From Pseudothermotoga sp. (GTDB lineage: Bacteria > Thermotogota > Thermotogae > Thermotogales > DSM-5069): DNA of 64,000 bases. The notes under the pieces are model-generated. The model was not told where the DNA came from, made no database searches, and saw only the letters and a list, made by a program, of their open reading frames with translations. The stretch is taken from assembly GCA_025060105.1 (NCBI GenBank), contig JANXCS010000008.1, forward strand, positions 40,915 to 104,914, in the 5' to 3' direction. Within the stretch, counting starts at the first letter, position 1. The number at the start of each line of letters is the position of its first letter. A program made the translations under genes and the position numbers. Of this stretch, positions 27,097-37,159 are shown piece by piece.

Positions 27097-27627
27097 TTAT
27101 AATTCCTCGATCGTGATATTACTGTTGGTGAATATGCATATCTCACTTGCGATTTGCATTGATTTTTCCGCTATAGTTCTAGCATCAAGGTCTGTGTTCC
27201 TGATGAGTGCTCTAGCAGCAGCAAGTGCATATGGTGCTCCAGAGCCTATAGCTGCAACGTTGTCGTCCGGTTGAACGACTTCTCCCGTACCAGATATTAT
27301 AAGCACATTGTTCCGGTCAGCCACTAACAGCAACGCTTCCAAGCGTCTCAGAATACGATCTGTGCGCCAATCCTTAGCTAACTCTACGGCTGCTTTCAAC
27401 AAATTTCCTCCCCATTCCCTCAACTTTGCTTCAAAACGGTCGAACAAAGCCATCGCATCAGCAACTGAACCTGCAAAACCCGCCAAGACCTGACCATCCG
27501 CGATCTTCCTTATTTTCCTTGCCCCGTGCTTTAGCACTGTGTTACCGTAGGTCACCTGCCCGTCACCGGCCATCACCGTTCTTCCGTTCCTGGAAACGAC
27601 GAGAACCGTTGTCGATCTCCATTTCAT
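27097..27627 (-). CDS. hslV: ATP-dependent protease peptidase subunit HslV
   Basis: 176 residues. The opening MKWRS precedes [10 protein letters not shown], so a five-residue propeptide must be removed to expose the catalytic Thr6. Most HslV proteins lose only Met. The family segment [24 protein letters not shown] and [18 protein letters not shown] follow. It is a two-ring proteasome-like peptidase acting with HslU. Its ATG overlaps the upstream gene's stop by 4 bp. Confidence 0.96.
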   Translation of the reverse strand: MKWRSTTVLVVSRNGRTVMAGDGQVTYGNTVLKHGARKIRKIADGQVLAGFAGSVADAMALFDRFEAKLREWGGNLLKAAVELAKDWRTDRILRRLEALLLVADRNNVLIISGTGEVVQPDDNVAAIGSGAPYALAAARALIRNTDLDARTIAEKSMQIASEICIFTNSNITIEEL

Positions 27628-30600
27628 TGACTCACCTCCTCCAACGTTTCATAGATAGCGATGAATCGTGAATATCTCTCCCACAACCAAATCCGCTCTG
27701 GTACATTGTTCGCAACCTGTGAGATCTGTTGAAGAATTTGGTTGATCTTGTTCTGATCTTTGACCAGATTGGAGAGAATTTTCTGTAACTGCGATAGCAT
27801 GGTGTTTGGTAAATTGGCAACCAAACTGTAGGCAACATTGAAATTACCCCTTTGGAAGGCTGATATCTCACTCTTGATGGCTTGCTTCCAATCGGCTTGC
27901 TTAAGCTGAGTTTCTATCTGAGCTGAGAATCCTTCAATTATCGCTTGTACCGTATTTATCCGAACACTTGGGACGGCTTCTTTTATGAGAGAATCGGCCA
28001 CCGATTTCGAAATTTCCTTCAAATAAGAATCTATTTCACTCTTGAGTTCTATCTCACCCAACTCTTTCATTATGAGTTCTCTGCTGGTTTTGTACCTTTC
28101 TAACATGAACTTCAGAATCTCGCTCGCCGTTTGTGGATCTTTGCTTTGTAATTTTTGTGCCGCGGCGAGTAATATTGGAGCAACACCATCTGGAATTGCC
28201 CACACTCCCTTCGCTGCCATCGCTTCGCAAGCCCACACTTCTTTTGAAGCCAATCGCTTTAGGAATTCTAATGTATGTTCACTATCTAACGGTTCGAAGA
28301 TCGTCATCATAACCGCTAGAGATCTGTAGATATCTTCACCTTGAGCGGCACGTGTCGTGCTTATATTTTTCCACTCAGGATATCTATTCCATGAACCAGG
28401 TAATCGATAAACGGTCGCCTCCGCCCAATGAATGAACTCGGAACGGTACTTTGCGAAGAGTTCATCCAAGTATGCTAAGCCAACCTTCACAGTTTCATCC
28501 TGTGAAAAAGGCACCAGCTGTTGTTTCAATTGTTTAACTGAGGAAGAAAGCATCGCGTACCTGGAAGCGAGAGCTTTGTAAGTGTTCCTCTCGTTGAAAC
28601 TCAAAAGTGATGTTTTAAACAACGCGCAGGAATCAAGTAGTGCTTGCATGTTTGCCAGCACGTTTTCATCCAGTAAGGCTCTTAAATCGATGAAATAAGC
28701 TAGATCTGAGCTTCTGTACTGCGGTGCGATGATCTTTTGATAGTCATCGAAATTTTGCTTCAGCACCAATGCGTTTCCTTCACGCAAAGCGTTCGTCAGA
28801 GAAACGATCCTATCATCTTTAAGACAGAGGGAAGCTAGGTAAAAGTAGGATTTACCGTAAGTGTGATTCACACGGACAGACCTCAGGAGATTCTCCACAG
28901 CGAGTTTGTAATGCTGTTGTTGAAGTTGCTCGATGTTTCTCAATCCACTTCTGATTTTTTCTAGATCACTCATGAGGCTGGTTCTTATCGAAGCTATCTG
29001 GTTTATCCTTCTTTTCTCGACCTCGATTGGGTCGAGATTGTCAACTTTGAAGTTTTCCCGCCTCAGACTAACAAACGGTCCAGATAGATCCTCCAGTTCT
29101 TTCAGTCTGTTCGTGACGTCACTCTCGAGTTGTTTCAACTTGTTCTTCTCACCGTCCAACACCGCGAGGAAATTGTAAGAGTTACTTCCGTTTTTGAAAT
29201 AAACTTCGGAGATGAAGTAATTCCATTTCAAATACGCTGTAGATACAGCAGTGAACAGAACGGCGACCAAAAGTATGGCGAGTTTAAAACCACTTAACTT
29301 CACCTTCCAAATGAGAAACCCATCCTCAATCGAGTTGAAATAGACGCCAGTCGCGACCGAAGCATAGAAGATGGCAAGAAGTCCATTGGGTAAAAGATGG
29401 GCAGGAAAGCTGAAAACGCTTTGAATCATGAAACCCACAAATCCCATGCTCATAGCCAAGAACAAGAGAAAATCATCTTTTTTCCGCAACTTCTTAAAAC
29501 GGTTCAACGCGTACAGAGCCAGCAAAATAGACAATGCAATGATGACACCCAATCCCAATATCCCAGTCTCACCCAGAACTTGAAAATAATCGTTGTGAGT
29601 TCTTTTGAAGTTGTTCCATACGTACACAAAGCGTGGATGTTTTTCCATAGCCCTGGCAAGACCTTCTATAGCGTAGATCTGGTAGGTACCTATTCCTGTG
29701 CCTATCAATTTGCTCATCTTCCATTGTTCAACTGCAGAAAGCCAAGCGAGGATTCTTTCTTCAGCGTTGGAAGCGAACACCTCTGGAGCGAATCTTTCAA
29801 CTATCGAAACGGTACCTTTTACCGTCAAAGGATTGTCTGTATTGTAAACGACCAACACGATCGCGGACAAAACCGCAAGCGAAATGATGACAATCTTGTT
29901 GAAACGCTTGAGTTGCTCGGCTAACTGATTGTTCTCTTGCTCTTTTCTCTTCCAGTAAATCGCATAAAACAAGATGAAAATAAAAATCATGGTGATGAGT
30001 GCGATGTATTCAGAGCGTGTCTGACCTATGGCCGTTACGACCAATGCGAGAAGAAAGTAAACAGTTGAGAAGATCTTGGTCAGAATGTAATCTTTTTTCT
30101 TCGCATTCTCCCAGCCATAATCGTTCGAAACCACGAAGTAAAGGCTCACAGGTAAAAGCATGACGAGATAGTTGGTCACGAATATAACGTTGCCAACGCT
30201 CGATTTTATGGTCGTCCTATCGAACGGATTACCGATCACACCGAAGAACATACTCGTTCCCGTGTAGAAATTGATCAAACCGTCCATGGCTATGACCATG
30301 CCTGCGGCAAGAAAAGTGAGGAGTAACCTCGTAATAGAACCTTTCTTGATGATTCTGTTTGAAAAGTAAAAAGCCATGAACGCTGTCAGCAAAATGTATA
30401 AAGCATCCATGATGGAGTATTTGAAGTAATACCTGTTAACCCGAAAAACGTAGATTGTTGATAACAAAGCGATCAATGAGAATACGAACCAGAGAAGACC
30501 CGTGAAAGGTGCGTAGAATTCTAGCTCAAATTTGTTCTTTTTTGACCACTGGAGCAGGAGCACAACGATCAAAAGTAATGTGAAAGCTGTTATCGCAGCA

Positions 30601-30698
30601 TATTTAGGCACACTGAATTCATAGGTTATACTCCTGTTCGCAAGCAACGCAACGACAATTATACCTACGTGCAACAGTGCTTCTTCGAATCTTTTCAC
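27624..30698 (-). CDS. O-antigen ligase/polymerase-like (Wzy_C) membrane protein with long C-terminal domain
   Basis: 1024 residues. The first about 460 hold roughly a dozen membrane segments. In the large outer loop the pattern IGTGIGTYQ...[18 protein letters not shown] (about 340-395) is the Wzy_C/WaaL signature. One more hydrophobic segment lies at about 470-490. The last about 530 residues are a helical domain with TPR-like spacing (for example [29 protein letters not shown] near 610). WaaL/Wzy enzymes join or polymerise lipid-linked glycans, so a surface polysaccharide or glycoprotein role is inferred. No glycosyltransferase genes are adjacent. It starts at GTG with AAAGGAGG. Confidence 0.8.
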   Translation of the reverse strand: MKRFEEALLHVGIIVVALLANRSITYEFSVPKYAAITAFTLLLIVVLLLQWSKKNKFELEFYAPFTGLLWFVFSLIALLSTIYVFRVNRYYFKYSIMDALYILLTAFMAFYFSNRIIKKGSITRLLLTFLAAGMVIAMDGLINFYTGTSMFFGVIGNPFDRTTIKSSVGNVIFVTNYLVMLLPVSLYFVVSNDYGWENAKKKDYILTKIFSTVYFLLALVVTAIGQTRSEYIALITMIFIFILFYAIYWKRKEQENNQLAEQLKRFNKIVIISLAVLSAIVLVVYNTDNPLTVKGTVSIVERFAPEVFASNAEERILAWLSAVEQWKMSKLIGTGIGTYQIYAIEGLARAMEKHPRFVYVWNNFKRTHNDYFQVLGETGILGLGVIIALSILLALYALNRFKKLRKKDDFLLFLAMSMGFVGFMIQSVFSFPAHLLPNGLLAIFYASVATGVYFNSIEDGFLIWKVKLSGFKLAILLVAVLFTAVSTAYLKWNYFISEVYFKNGSNSYNFLAVLDGEKNKLKQLESDVTNRLKELEDLSGPFVSLRRENFKVDNLDPIEVEKRRINQIASIRTSLMSDLEKIRSGLRNIEQLQQQHYKLAVENLLRSVRVNHTYGKSYFYLASLCLKDDRIVSLTNALREGNALVLKQNFDDYQKIIAPQYRSSDLAYFIDLRALLDENVLANMQALLDSCALFKTSLLSFNERNTYKALASRYAMLSSSVKQLKQQLVPFSQDETVKVGLAYLDELFAKYRSEFIHWAEATVYRLPGSWNRYPEWKNISTTRAAQGEDIYRSLAVMMTIFEPLDSEHTLEFLKRLASKEVWACEAMAAKGVWAIPDGVAPILLAAAQKLQSKDPQTASEILKFMLERYKTSRELIMKELGEIELKSEIDSYLKEISKSVADSLIKEAVPSVRINTVQAIIEGFSAQIETQLKQADWKQAIKSEISAFQRGNFNVAYSLVANLPNTMLSQLQKILSNLVKDQNKINQILQQISQVANNVPERIWLWERYSRFIAIYETLEEVSQ

Positions 30699-30711
30699 CG
30701 TCTTCCTCCTT

Positions 30712-31389
30712 TCACTTGACCAGATACTTTGCTAGATAATCTATTAGGGGTGAAACCAGCAACGCAGGCAATAAGTTTCCCACCTTTATATCCCTCAACT
30801 CGAGAAGCCTCACCCCTATGGCCAGTACTATCAGGCCTCCGACACCAGTGAAGTTAGCCAAATATGTGCTGTTCGTCAGAAAAGAAAGCTGTGATGCGAG
30901 CAAAACCATACCACCTTGAACAACAAGAACCACAACGCTTGTCAACAGAACTCCGATACCATAAAGGGACGCCAACACGATCGACGAGATGAGGTCCAAC
31001 ACAGATTTAACATATATCAAAGTACCGTCGTTCAACAAACCAGCCCTGATCGAACCCACTATGGTCATTGGACCCACCAAAAAGAGGATGGTTGCGGTAA
31101 CAAAACCTTTCGCAAATTTAACTGAATCTTTAGAGAATTTGCCAATTTTCGAGAGTTTTTCTTCAATGTCGATCGATTCTCCCACGATCGCACCGAACCC
31201 AAGGGCGAGCAAAACTACGATGAAGTTCGACGTATCTAGCGTCATCTTCACTCCAACTCCGATCGTCGTCAAGCCAACCGCTTGAAACAGCACTTTTTTT
31301 AATCCATCCGGTATCGTCTTACCTAAAGCCATTCCAAAGCAAGAACCCAACGCCACGCACACCGAGTTTACAAGAACTGAAGGATGAAT
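30712..31389 (-). CDS. DUF554 membrane protein, probable AUU start
   Basis: About 225 residues with six or seven membrane segments. The sequence LVNSVCVALGSCFGMALG followed by VGLTTIGVGVKMTLD and LVGPMTIVGSIRAGL is the DUF554 pattern. Function unknown; possibly transport. No ATG, GTG or TTG lies between its strong GGAGG (31399-31403) and the conserved N-terminus. The codon at the right place, 9 nt after GGAGG, is ATT (31387-31389), giving IHPSVLVNS. The next GTG in frame is 27 nt further and would remove conserved residues. A longer open frame extends back through the divergent promoter and coaX and is not credible. Confidence 0.75.
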   Translation of the reverse strand: MHPSVLVNSVCVALGSCFGMALGKTIPDGLKKVLFQAVGLTTIGVGVKMTLDTSNFIVVLLALGFGAIVGESIDIEEKLSKIGKFSKDSVKFAKGFVTATILFLVGPMTIVGSIRAGLLNDGTLIYVKSVLDLISSIVLASLYGIGVLLTSVVVLVVQGGMVLLASQLSFLTNSTYLANFTGVGGLIVLAIGVRLLELRDIKVGNLLPALLVSPLIDYLAKYLVK

Positions 31390-31390
31390 T

Positions 31391-31420
31391 TTGAGGCACC
31401 TCCTTTCGAGTTTTATTATA
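31391..31420. promoter_or_regulatory. Overlapping divergent promoters for coaX and the DUF554 gene
   Basis: On the plus strand TTGAGG (31391-31396) and TATTAT (31414-31419) are spaced by 17 bp, giving a start of transcription near 31426 just before the coaX ribosome-binding site. On the minus strand TATAAT (31415-31420) overlaps the same bases and points at the DUF554 gene, with an mRNA leader of about 20 nt. The -10 elements share the same DNA, so polymerase can serve only one direction at a time. Confidence 0.55.
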
Positions 31421-31440
31421 TATCCGTTGGAGGTGAGGTG

Positions 31441-32205
31441 ATGGTTATACTGTTCGATGTCGGAAACACACACACGGTGTTGGGTATTTCTAAGGATGGG
31501 AGCAATTTTCAAAAATGGAGATTCTCTACACAGAGATTTGGAACAGAAGATGAACTCTTCGCCATCACGTCAGTTCTGTTCGAGCGACAGATTGGTGGTT
31601 TGCCACAGTTCGAAGGTGCAGTCATAGCATCGGTGGTTCCTTCACTGAACTACGTTTTTCAAAGGTTCATTGAAAAATACTTCGGCTTGCGGTGCGTATG
31701 GGTAGAGGCTTGTAATGGGGCGAAGATCAAATGGAACGTGAAGAACCCTTCGGAAATAGGTGCAGATCGTGTAGCTAATGTTTTTGCCGTTGCTTTTGAT
31801 CACCCAGACTCAATCGTCATAGACGCTGGAACGGCGATCACCATAGACGTGATTAAAGATGGGAACTATGAAGGTGGGGTCATCATGCCGGGTTTGATGA
31901 CGGCAGCTCACAGTTTGTTCGAAAAGACCGCCAAACTTCCACAAGTGGACCTCTATGTACCTTCAAACTGTGTTGGAAAAGACACAGCCGAAAACATTCG
32001 GATTGGTGTGGTGAAAGGTACAGCGTGGGCTTTGAACGGTCTGGTCAAAGAGATAAAATCTTTTTACGATAAACATCCTGTGGTTTTCCTCACGGGAGGT
32101 CAAAGTAAAGTTTTAGACAAACTCGTTAAACACGATTTTTTTGAACCAGATTTAACTTTGAAGGGGATGTTCAGATTCTGGCGAGAAACAGAACGATCGT
32201 TTTGA
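31441..32205 (+). CDS. coaX: Type III pantothenate kinase
   Basis: 254 residues. ASKHA-fold motifs: DVGNTHTVLG at the N-terminus (phosphate 1), GADRVAN near residue 100, DAGTAITID near 125 (phosphate 2), and GGVIMPG. It catalyses the first step of CoA synthesis. Family knowledge: type III enzymes need a monovalent cation and resist feedback inhibition by CoA. The ATG at 31441 follows GGAGGTGAGGTG. An upstream in-frame ATG lacks family support. Confidence 0.95.
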   Translation: MVILFDVGNTHTVLGISKDGSNFQKWRFSTQRFGTEDELFAITSVLFERQIGGLPQFEGAVIASVVPSLNYVFQRFIEKYFGLRCVWVEACNGAKIKWNVKNPSEIGADRVANVFAVAFDHPDSIVIDAGTAITIDVIKDGNYEGGVIMPGLMTAAHSLFEKTAKLPQVDLYVPSNCVGKDTAENIRIGVVKGTAWALNGLVKEIKSFYDKHPVVFLTGGQSKVLDKLVKHDFFEPDLTLKGMFRFWRETERSF

Positions 32206-33536
32206 TCAATCCATGGATCTGTGATTTTGCTGCTTACGACTTTTGGTTGAAACCTGTCGGGTTGTTGTACGTAGGTTCCGTACTGCTCCACTACGGCTTT
32301 GATGTCGTGCTGATCGATCTTTTGAACAGACACGATCCAGAGTTGAGCCTGTTCTTGAAATTGAAACCTGACAAACAATACGGCACAGGAAAGTTCTATT
32401 CTGTTGAAATTCCCAAGCCATCTCAACTGTCGTTCGTGCCGAGGAAATACAAACGTTACGGTGCCCCGAAAGAATTCTTCATCCACAAACTTCAAAAGAT
32501 CAAGGAACCTGCAGCGTTCTTTGTTACATCATCGATGACTTATTGGTGGCCTGGTGTTCAGCAAACGATACAGCTGCTCAAAGAAATGTTTCCCAGAGTA
32601 CCGGTGATACTCGGGGGTTTATACGCACGCATCTATCCCGAACACGCAAGTAAATACAGTGGGGCGGACATCATCTTTAGCCATGATCTTTCGAAATTAA
32701 ATGAGTTGCTGTCGTTCCTTTTTGACGAAGATTTCAACGATGATCTACACGATTGGTTCGAAAGATTCGATCCAGCTTACGGTTTGTACCAGAGAGTTGG
32801 CTATTTAGTGTTTTTCACTTCACTGGGTTGTGTGTACAATTGTAGCTATTGCCTGACGCCAGCGCTCTACGGAAAGTGGACTCGAAGAACACCAGAAAAA
32901 ATCGTCGAGATGGTTCGTAAGTATGTGAACATGTTCGGTGTGAAGGATGTGGTGTTCTTCGACGACGCGATATTGATAGACAAAGAAAACCATTTCAAAC
33001 CATTACTCCACCGATTGATAGAAGCGAAGCTCGACGTTAGGTATCATCTTCCCAACGGAATTCATGCAAGGCTCATCGATGAAGAACTCGCTTTTCTCAT
33101 GAAAAAAGCAAATTTTGTGACAATAAAACTGGGTTACGAAACATCCGGTCCGTTACAACTGAAAACGGGTGGAAAAGTGTACGATGAAGAAATTCTTAAA
33201 GCAGCACGATTACTCCTTTCTGTTGGTTTCACATCGAAAGAAGTGCAAGCTTACGTCATGGTGAACATGCCCGGACAGAGTGAACACGATGTGATCAACG
33301 CCATTGAAACTTGCAAAAAAGCTGGTATCTCGATCTCTCTGAATGAATATACCCCCATACCCGGAACCAGAGATTGGTTCGAACTGATCCAAACCAATCG
33401 GATTCAACCAGACATCGATCCCATCATGCTCAACAACACCATATTGCCATACTGGTGGAAGGCGGGGATGCACATAACAACGGTTCAGAAGTTAAAAGAT
33501 CTAGCTCATGGAAGGTCTCCTATTCTTCACTCGTGA
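32202..33536 (+). CDS. Radical SAM protein with B12-binding-like N-terminal domain
   Basis: 444 residues. The N-terminal part (about 1-180) has the order of a cobalamin-binding-like Rossmann domain (KPVGLLYVGSVLLHYGFDVVLIDLL; later VPVILGGLYARIYP). The radical SAM core has GCVYNCSYC (CxxxCxxC, about 208-216) then FDDAILIDKENHF. The C-terminal part has TPIPGTRDWF. No lipoate-attachment or rSAM-maturase features identify the product. It starts at TTG overlapping the coaX stop by 4 bp with a weak ribosome-binding site, so translation is probably coupled. It converges on, and overlaps by 17 bp, the SIS gene. Confidence 0.8.
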   Translation: MINPWICDFAAYDFWLKPVGLLYVGSVLLHYGFDVVLIDLLNRHDPELSLFLKLKPDKQYGTGKFYSVEIPKPSQLSFVPRKYKRYGAPKEFFIHKLQKIKEPAAFFVTSSMTYWWPGVQQTIQLLKEMFPRVPVILGGLYARIYPEHASKYSGADIIFSHDLSKLNELLSFLFDEDFNDDLHDWFERFDPAYGLYQRVGYLVFFTSLGCVYNCSYCLTPALYGKWTRRTPEKIVEMVRKYVNMFGVKDVVFFDDAILIDKENHFKPLLHRLIEAKLDVRYHLPNGIHARLIDEELAFLMKKANFVTIKLGYETSGPLQLKTGGKVYDEEILKAARLLLSVGFTSKEVQAYVMVNMPGQSEHDVINAIETCKKAGISISLNEYTPIPGTRDWFELIQTNRIQPDIDPIMLNNTILPYWWKAGMHITTVQKLKDLAHGRSPILHS

Positions 33537-34530
33537 CTTTCGAAGCGATCATACCTACTCCGCTTGGATAGCCTCGCTTTTGAGCCAATTCGTTAGCTAA
33601 CCTTTGGAAAACAACTATACACGGTATTGGAGCGATCTCTTCGCTCAAACCTGCCTTTAAACTGATCTTCCTTTGAGCGTCCATCTCCACGTTCGTGATC
33701 AACCAAGTCTTGTCGAAACGACAGAGTTCTTGAAACATCTTCTCAGTTATGCGTTCGGTCTTGCCACGTAAATGAACAAGAGTCGTCATCGCTCCACTAA
33801 CCAAAAGCTCCATGGCTCCATGGCGGAAACCTCCTCCACTGTACCAAGAACAGTTGTACCTTGCAACTTCGGCCAAGGTCAGCTGAGCCATCCTGAGAAT
33901 CGGTACAGTGAAACCTCTACCAACCAGAATCAACTGATGACTCACGTTGGCTGTCTCAATATAGTTTTGAAGGTCCAATTGAAGCGCATATTCTAAGTGC
34001 TCATCGATACCTGCTAAATCGAGTTTTCGATCTAACCATTTTGAAAGGATCAAAAGCAGAGTCACTATGCTGTTGGTGAACGTCTTGGTAGAGCCCATCG
34101 CTCTCTCTTGGCCTGCGTGTATCAAGAAAACTGCATCCATCCCTAAAAATTTGGCAACGGAACTGTTGGGATTGTTCGTAACAAGAATGGATTTTTTCTT
34201 CAGCTTGGACCAATTCTCGAGGAACTTTTTCAGTTCCACCGTTTCGCCAGATTGTGAAACAAACACGAACAAATCATAAAAATCGAAGCATTTTTCATCC
34301 CAGTACCATAGTACTTCCGAAAGTTCTTCACATCTGCAATTCAAACCAAAATTGCTCGCATAAACAGTTGCATAGAGCCCCGCGTAGTGAGAAGCTCCCA
34401 TCCCAAGTATCAGTACATTTTTAGGTTTATAGAAACTCGCTTTCGATCTGATCTCCTCTGCATGATCAAGTAACTCACGAACCACTCGGGGTTGCTCTAA
34501 GTAGTCTTGGGCAAAGATTGACATCGACAT
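33520..34530 (-). CDS. SIS-domain sugar isomerase-like protein (GlmS C-terminal type)
   Basis: About 336 residues with two SIS domains. The first has [18 protein letters not shown] and [15 protein letters not shown] (SQSGET is the phosphosugar-binding loop). The second has [21 protein letters not shown] and [15 protein letters not shown]. It resembles the isomerase half of glucosamine-6-phosphate synthase and GlmS-like deglycases, without the glutaminase domain, so amide transfer from glutamine is not expected. It starts at ATG 34528-34530 with GAGGAGG. The exact sugar phosphate is unknown. Confidence 0.8.
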   Translation of the reverse strand: MSMSIFAQDYLEQPRVVRELLDHAEEIRSKASFYKPKNVLILGMGASHYAGLYATVYASNFGLNCRCEELSEVLWYWDEKCFDFYDLFVFVSQSGETVELKKFLENWSKLKKKSILVTNNPNSSVAKFLGMDAVFLIHAGQERAMGSTKTFTNSIVTLLLILSKWLDRKLDLAGIDEHLEYALQLDLQNYIETANVSHQLILVGRGFTVPILRMAQLTLAEVARYNCSWYSGGGFRHGAMELLVSGAMTTLVHLRGKTERITEKMFQELCRFDKTWLITNVEMDAQRKISLKAGLSEEIAPIPCIVVFQRLANELAQKRGYPSGVGMIASKVTSEE

Positions 34531-34644
34531 CTGACCTCCTCTGTTATTATGTACAATCATTTTATAACACATCAATTCAGAATCAGTTCAGCAAAAAGGC
34601 AAACACATTGTGTAAAATATATGCGACTCGAAGGGGTGATGTGT
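34531..34644. promoter_or_regulatory. Divergent promoter region between the SIS gene and infB
   Basis: AT-rich gap. On the plus strand TAAAAT (34613-34618) is a plausible -10 for infB, without a clear -35. On the minus strand TTGATG (34570-34575) and CATAAT (34546-34551), 18 bp apart, could serve the SIS gene, or TATAAA (34561-34566) could be the -10. None is strong. Confidence 0.35.
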
Positions 34645-36666
34645 GTGCCGAGGTTGAGAGTCTATGAACTTGCAAAAAAATTGAACATGTCCACGAAGGA
34701 ATTGCTTCAAGAGCTCGAGGAACTCGGCCTCGATGTCAAGAACCACATGAGTTATATAGACGAAGAGACCGTCAAGCTGTTGTTGGAACTCTTCGAGGAA
34801 GAGGAAGATGTTGAAAAGACGAAACCTGTTGCGAGATCAAAGAAGGAAGAAGACGTCGAGGAAGAAGTCATAGAAGAGATAGTCGTGACCCCAGAAGAAC
34901 TTCAAATCAACACGCTCGCTCTCAAAATGGGTGTTCCCCTCAACAAAATTATCCAGGACATGTTCATGAAAGGAGTCGTCCTCAAACCGAACCAAAAACT
35001 CGATGAAAAAACGGCTAGAGAAATTGCAAAAATGCACGGCTACAGATTGAGAATCCAGCAAGAGATGAAGACTGAGCATGTGAGCGTTGAGGAGAGTAAA
35101 TTGCAACAGATCGAGAAGTATTTTGAAGAGCTGTACACTAAACGGGCGAATGAACTTTCACCGAGACCCCCCGTTGTGACTGTGATGGGGCACGTGGACC
35201 ACGGCAAAACAACTTTACTAGACAAAATCAGAAAAACACGTATTGCTGAACAGGAAGCTGGTGGCATAACCCAGTCGATAGGTGCGTATCAAATAACTCA
35301 CAATGGCAGGAAGATAACCTTCATCGATACACCCGGTCATGAACTCTTCACTGAGATGCGCGCCAGAGGCGCTCAAGCAACGGACATCGTGGTTTTGGTC
35401 GTCGCGGCAGATGATGGTGTGATGCCACAAACGATAGAGGCATACAACCATGCCAAGGCTGCCAATGTTCCTGTGATCGTGGCAATAAACAAAATAGACA
35501 AGCCAAACGCGAACGTTGAGATGACGAAACAACAGCTTGTGTCGAAACTCAATTTAATACCGGAAGATTGGGGTGGCGACACGATTGTTGTACCGATATC
35601 TGCGAGAACGGGACAAGGTATAGATGATCTACTCGAAATGATTCTCCTGGTGGCAGACATGAAAGGGATCAAGTGCTATCCAAAAGGGCCGGCAAGGTGC
35701 GTTGTCATAGAATCGAAAGTTGAACGTGGTCTGGGTCCAGTTGCCAACGTGATAGTGAAAGATGGCATACTGAAAATCGGTGACTATGTCGTGTCAGGTC
35801 CCATTCACACCAAGGTACGAACGCTGATTGATGACAAAGGCAGACACATCAAAGCTGCCGAACCTTCTCAACCTGTTATGATCGTTGGCTTCGAAGAGTT
35901 GCCTGATCCGCGCTACACGATCTATGCTGTGGAAAATCTCGAAATTGCAAGGCAAATCAGTGAAGAAATTCGCAATCGTCTCGAGAAAGAAAAACGAGCC
36001 AAGCGTCGCGTGACACTCGAAGAACTTTTGAAGATGATGGAAGAGAAAGAAAAGAAAGAACTGAACCTCGTATTGAAAGCAGATACAGTTGGTTCCCTCA
36101 GTGCACTCCAGAGTGCGGTGGAATCGTTGAAATCTGAAGAAATAAAAGTCAACGTTGTGCACGCCGGTGTCGGTCCAGTGACGGAAAGCGACATCATGCT
36201 TGCCTCAACCTGTGACGGTGTTGTGATTGGTTTTAGAGTCAAGGTCGAATCGCAAGCTCGAAGGGTGGCAGAATCTGAAGGAGTACAGGTGAAAACCTAC
36301 GAGATCATATACGATCTCATCGACAGTTTGAAACTTGCGATGGAAGGTATGCTCAAACCACAAATAATCGAGGAACTGGTGGGACGTGGAGAGATAAAGA
36401 AGGTCTTCGAAATAAAAAGAGTGGGGAAGGTTGCAGGAATTCAAATGTTGGAAGGAAAAGTGACTCGAGACAGCAAAGTCAAAGTCTACAGGAATGGTGT
36501 CTTGCTTTTTACAGATGAGATCGATAGTCTGAAACACTTCAAAGAAGACGTAAACCAGATAGAAGCACCGCAGGAATGTGGTATAAAGTTCAAATCTAGA
36601 ACAGACTTTCAAGAGGGTGATGAACTGGAATTTTACCAGATCAAAGAAATCAAGAGAACTCTTTGA
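34645..36666 (+). CDS. infB: Translation initiation factor IF-2
   Basis: About 673 residues, starting at GTG 34645 so that the protein opens [15 protein letters not shown], the conserved IF2-N start. The site AAGGGGTG precedes it. The G domain has GHVDHGKT (about 182-189), DTPGHE, NKIDKPN and SARTGQG. C-terminal domains II-IV complete the protein ([11 protein letters not shown] near 515). The acidic N-terminal linker is short, as in other Thermotogae. It delivers initiator tRNA to the ribosome. An in-frame extension to 34549 covers the promoter and is rejected. Confidence 0.95.
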   Translation: MPRLRVYELAKKLNMSTKELLQELEELGLDVKNHMSYIDEETVKLLLELFEEEEDVEKTKPVARSKKEEDVEEEVIEEIVVTPEELQINTLALKMGVPLNKIIQDMFMKGVVLKPNQKLDEKTAREIAKMHGYRLRIQQEMKTEHVSVEESKLQQIEKYFEELYTKRANELSPRPPVVTVMGHVDHGKTTLLDKIRKTRIAEQEAGGITQSIGAYQITHNGRKITFIDTPGHELFTEMRARGAQATDIVVLVVAADDGVMPQTIEAYNHAKAANVPVIVAINKIDKPNANVEMTKQQLVSKLNLIPEDWGGDTIVVPISARTGQGIDDLLEMILLVADMKGIKCYPKGPARCVVIESKVERGLGPVANVIVKDGILKIGDYVVSGPIHTKVRTLIDDKGRHIKAAEPSQPVMIVGFEELPDPRYTIYAVENLEIARQISEEIRNRLEKEKRAKRRVTLEELLKMMEEKEKKELNLVLKADTVGSLSALQSAVESLKSEEIKVNVVHAGVGPVTESDIMLASTCDGVVIGFRVKVESQARRVAESEGVQVKTYEIIYDLIDSLKLAMEGMLKPQIIEELVGRGEIKKVFEIKRVGKVAGIQMLEGKVTRDSKVKVYRNGVLLFTDEIDSLKHFKEDVNQIEAPQECGIKFKSRTDFQEGDELEFYQIKEIKRTL

Positions 36667-37083
36667 TCAAGATCCTTTACCTTCTTGAAAGCTCGCCAAG
36701 CACTTTTCACAGATTCCGTGGACGATGAGATCGGTCCTCTTGATCAAACCAGGAGTTTGCAGAGAGACATTGTATGATACATCGTGCACGGTTCCACACA
36801 CTTCACAAACGAAGTGACCGTGGTCTGATGTGTCCACATCGAAAATTGTGGTAGTCTCGGTGATGGGAATTTTCCTTATTTGGCCCATTTGTTCAAGTAC
36901 ATGTATTGTGTTGTATATCGTCGTGAAAGAAACACTACCAACTTTGCGCAAAACGTGTTCGTATATCTGCTGAGCTGTGGGATGAACTCTGTTGGTCTGC
37001 AAAAACCTTATGATCTCAACTCTTTGTGGTGTCACCTTCAAACCTTTGGACCTGAGCAGATCAGCAATTTGACTCGTTGTCAT
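36667..37083 (-). CDS. Fur/PerR family metal-dependent transcriptional regulator
   Basis: 138 residues. The N-terminal winged helix has GLKVTPQRVEIIRFL and VSFTTIYNTIHVLEQMGQI. The C-terminal dimerisation and metal domain has HGHFVCEVCGTVHDV and CEKC, giving a structural Cys4 zinc site, and FDVDTSDHGHF as the regulatory site. The D..DHGHF arrangement is nearer PerR than classical Fur, but sensing specificity cannot be told. No transporter or peroxidase target is adjacent. Its stop is immediately next to the infB stop (convergent). Confidence 0.88.
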   Translation of the reverse strand: MTTSQIADLLRSKGLKVTPQRVEIIRFLQTNRVHPTAQQIYEHVLRKVGSVSFTTIYNTIHVLEQMGQIRKIPITETTTIFDVDTSDHGHFVCEVCGTVHDVSYNVSLQTPGLIKRTDLIVHGICEKCLASFQEGKGS

Positions 37084-37154
37084 TTTACAACCTCCTCAAA
37101 AATTATAACACCGTTTTCATTGGTCTCGTGATTTATAATCGAGTTGGAGGTGTC
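37084..37154. promoter_or_regulatory. Divergent promoter region between the Fur-type regulator and ogg
   Basis: Two perfect TATAAT hexamers face away from each other: minus strand 37102-37107 toward the regulator, plus strand 37134-37139 toward ogg. No convincing -35 is present for either, as expected if an activator or a strong context is needed. The ATTATAA / TTTATAAT pair is roughly symmetric and could be an autoregulatory operator. Confidence 0.4.
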
Positions 37155-37159
37155 ATGAA

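Noticed and set aside
29397..29924. 175-codon plus-strand frame inside the O-antigen-ligase-like gene
   Set aside because: Antisense shadow with many His and Gln, no ribosome-binding site or family resemblance.
31390..31512. N-terminal extension of the DUF554 frame across the divergent promoter into coaX
   Set aside because: It would run through the ribosome-binding site, the promoter and the opposite gene; the sequence is not DUF554-like.
34549..34644. N-terminal extension of infB by 32 codons
   Set aside because: It spans the divergent promoter region; the IF2-N domain starts at GTG 34645 with a good ribosome-binding site.
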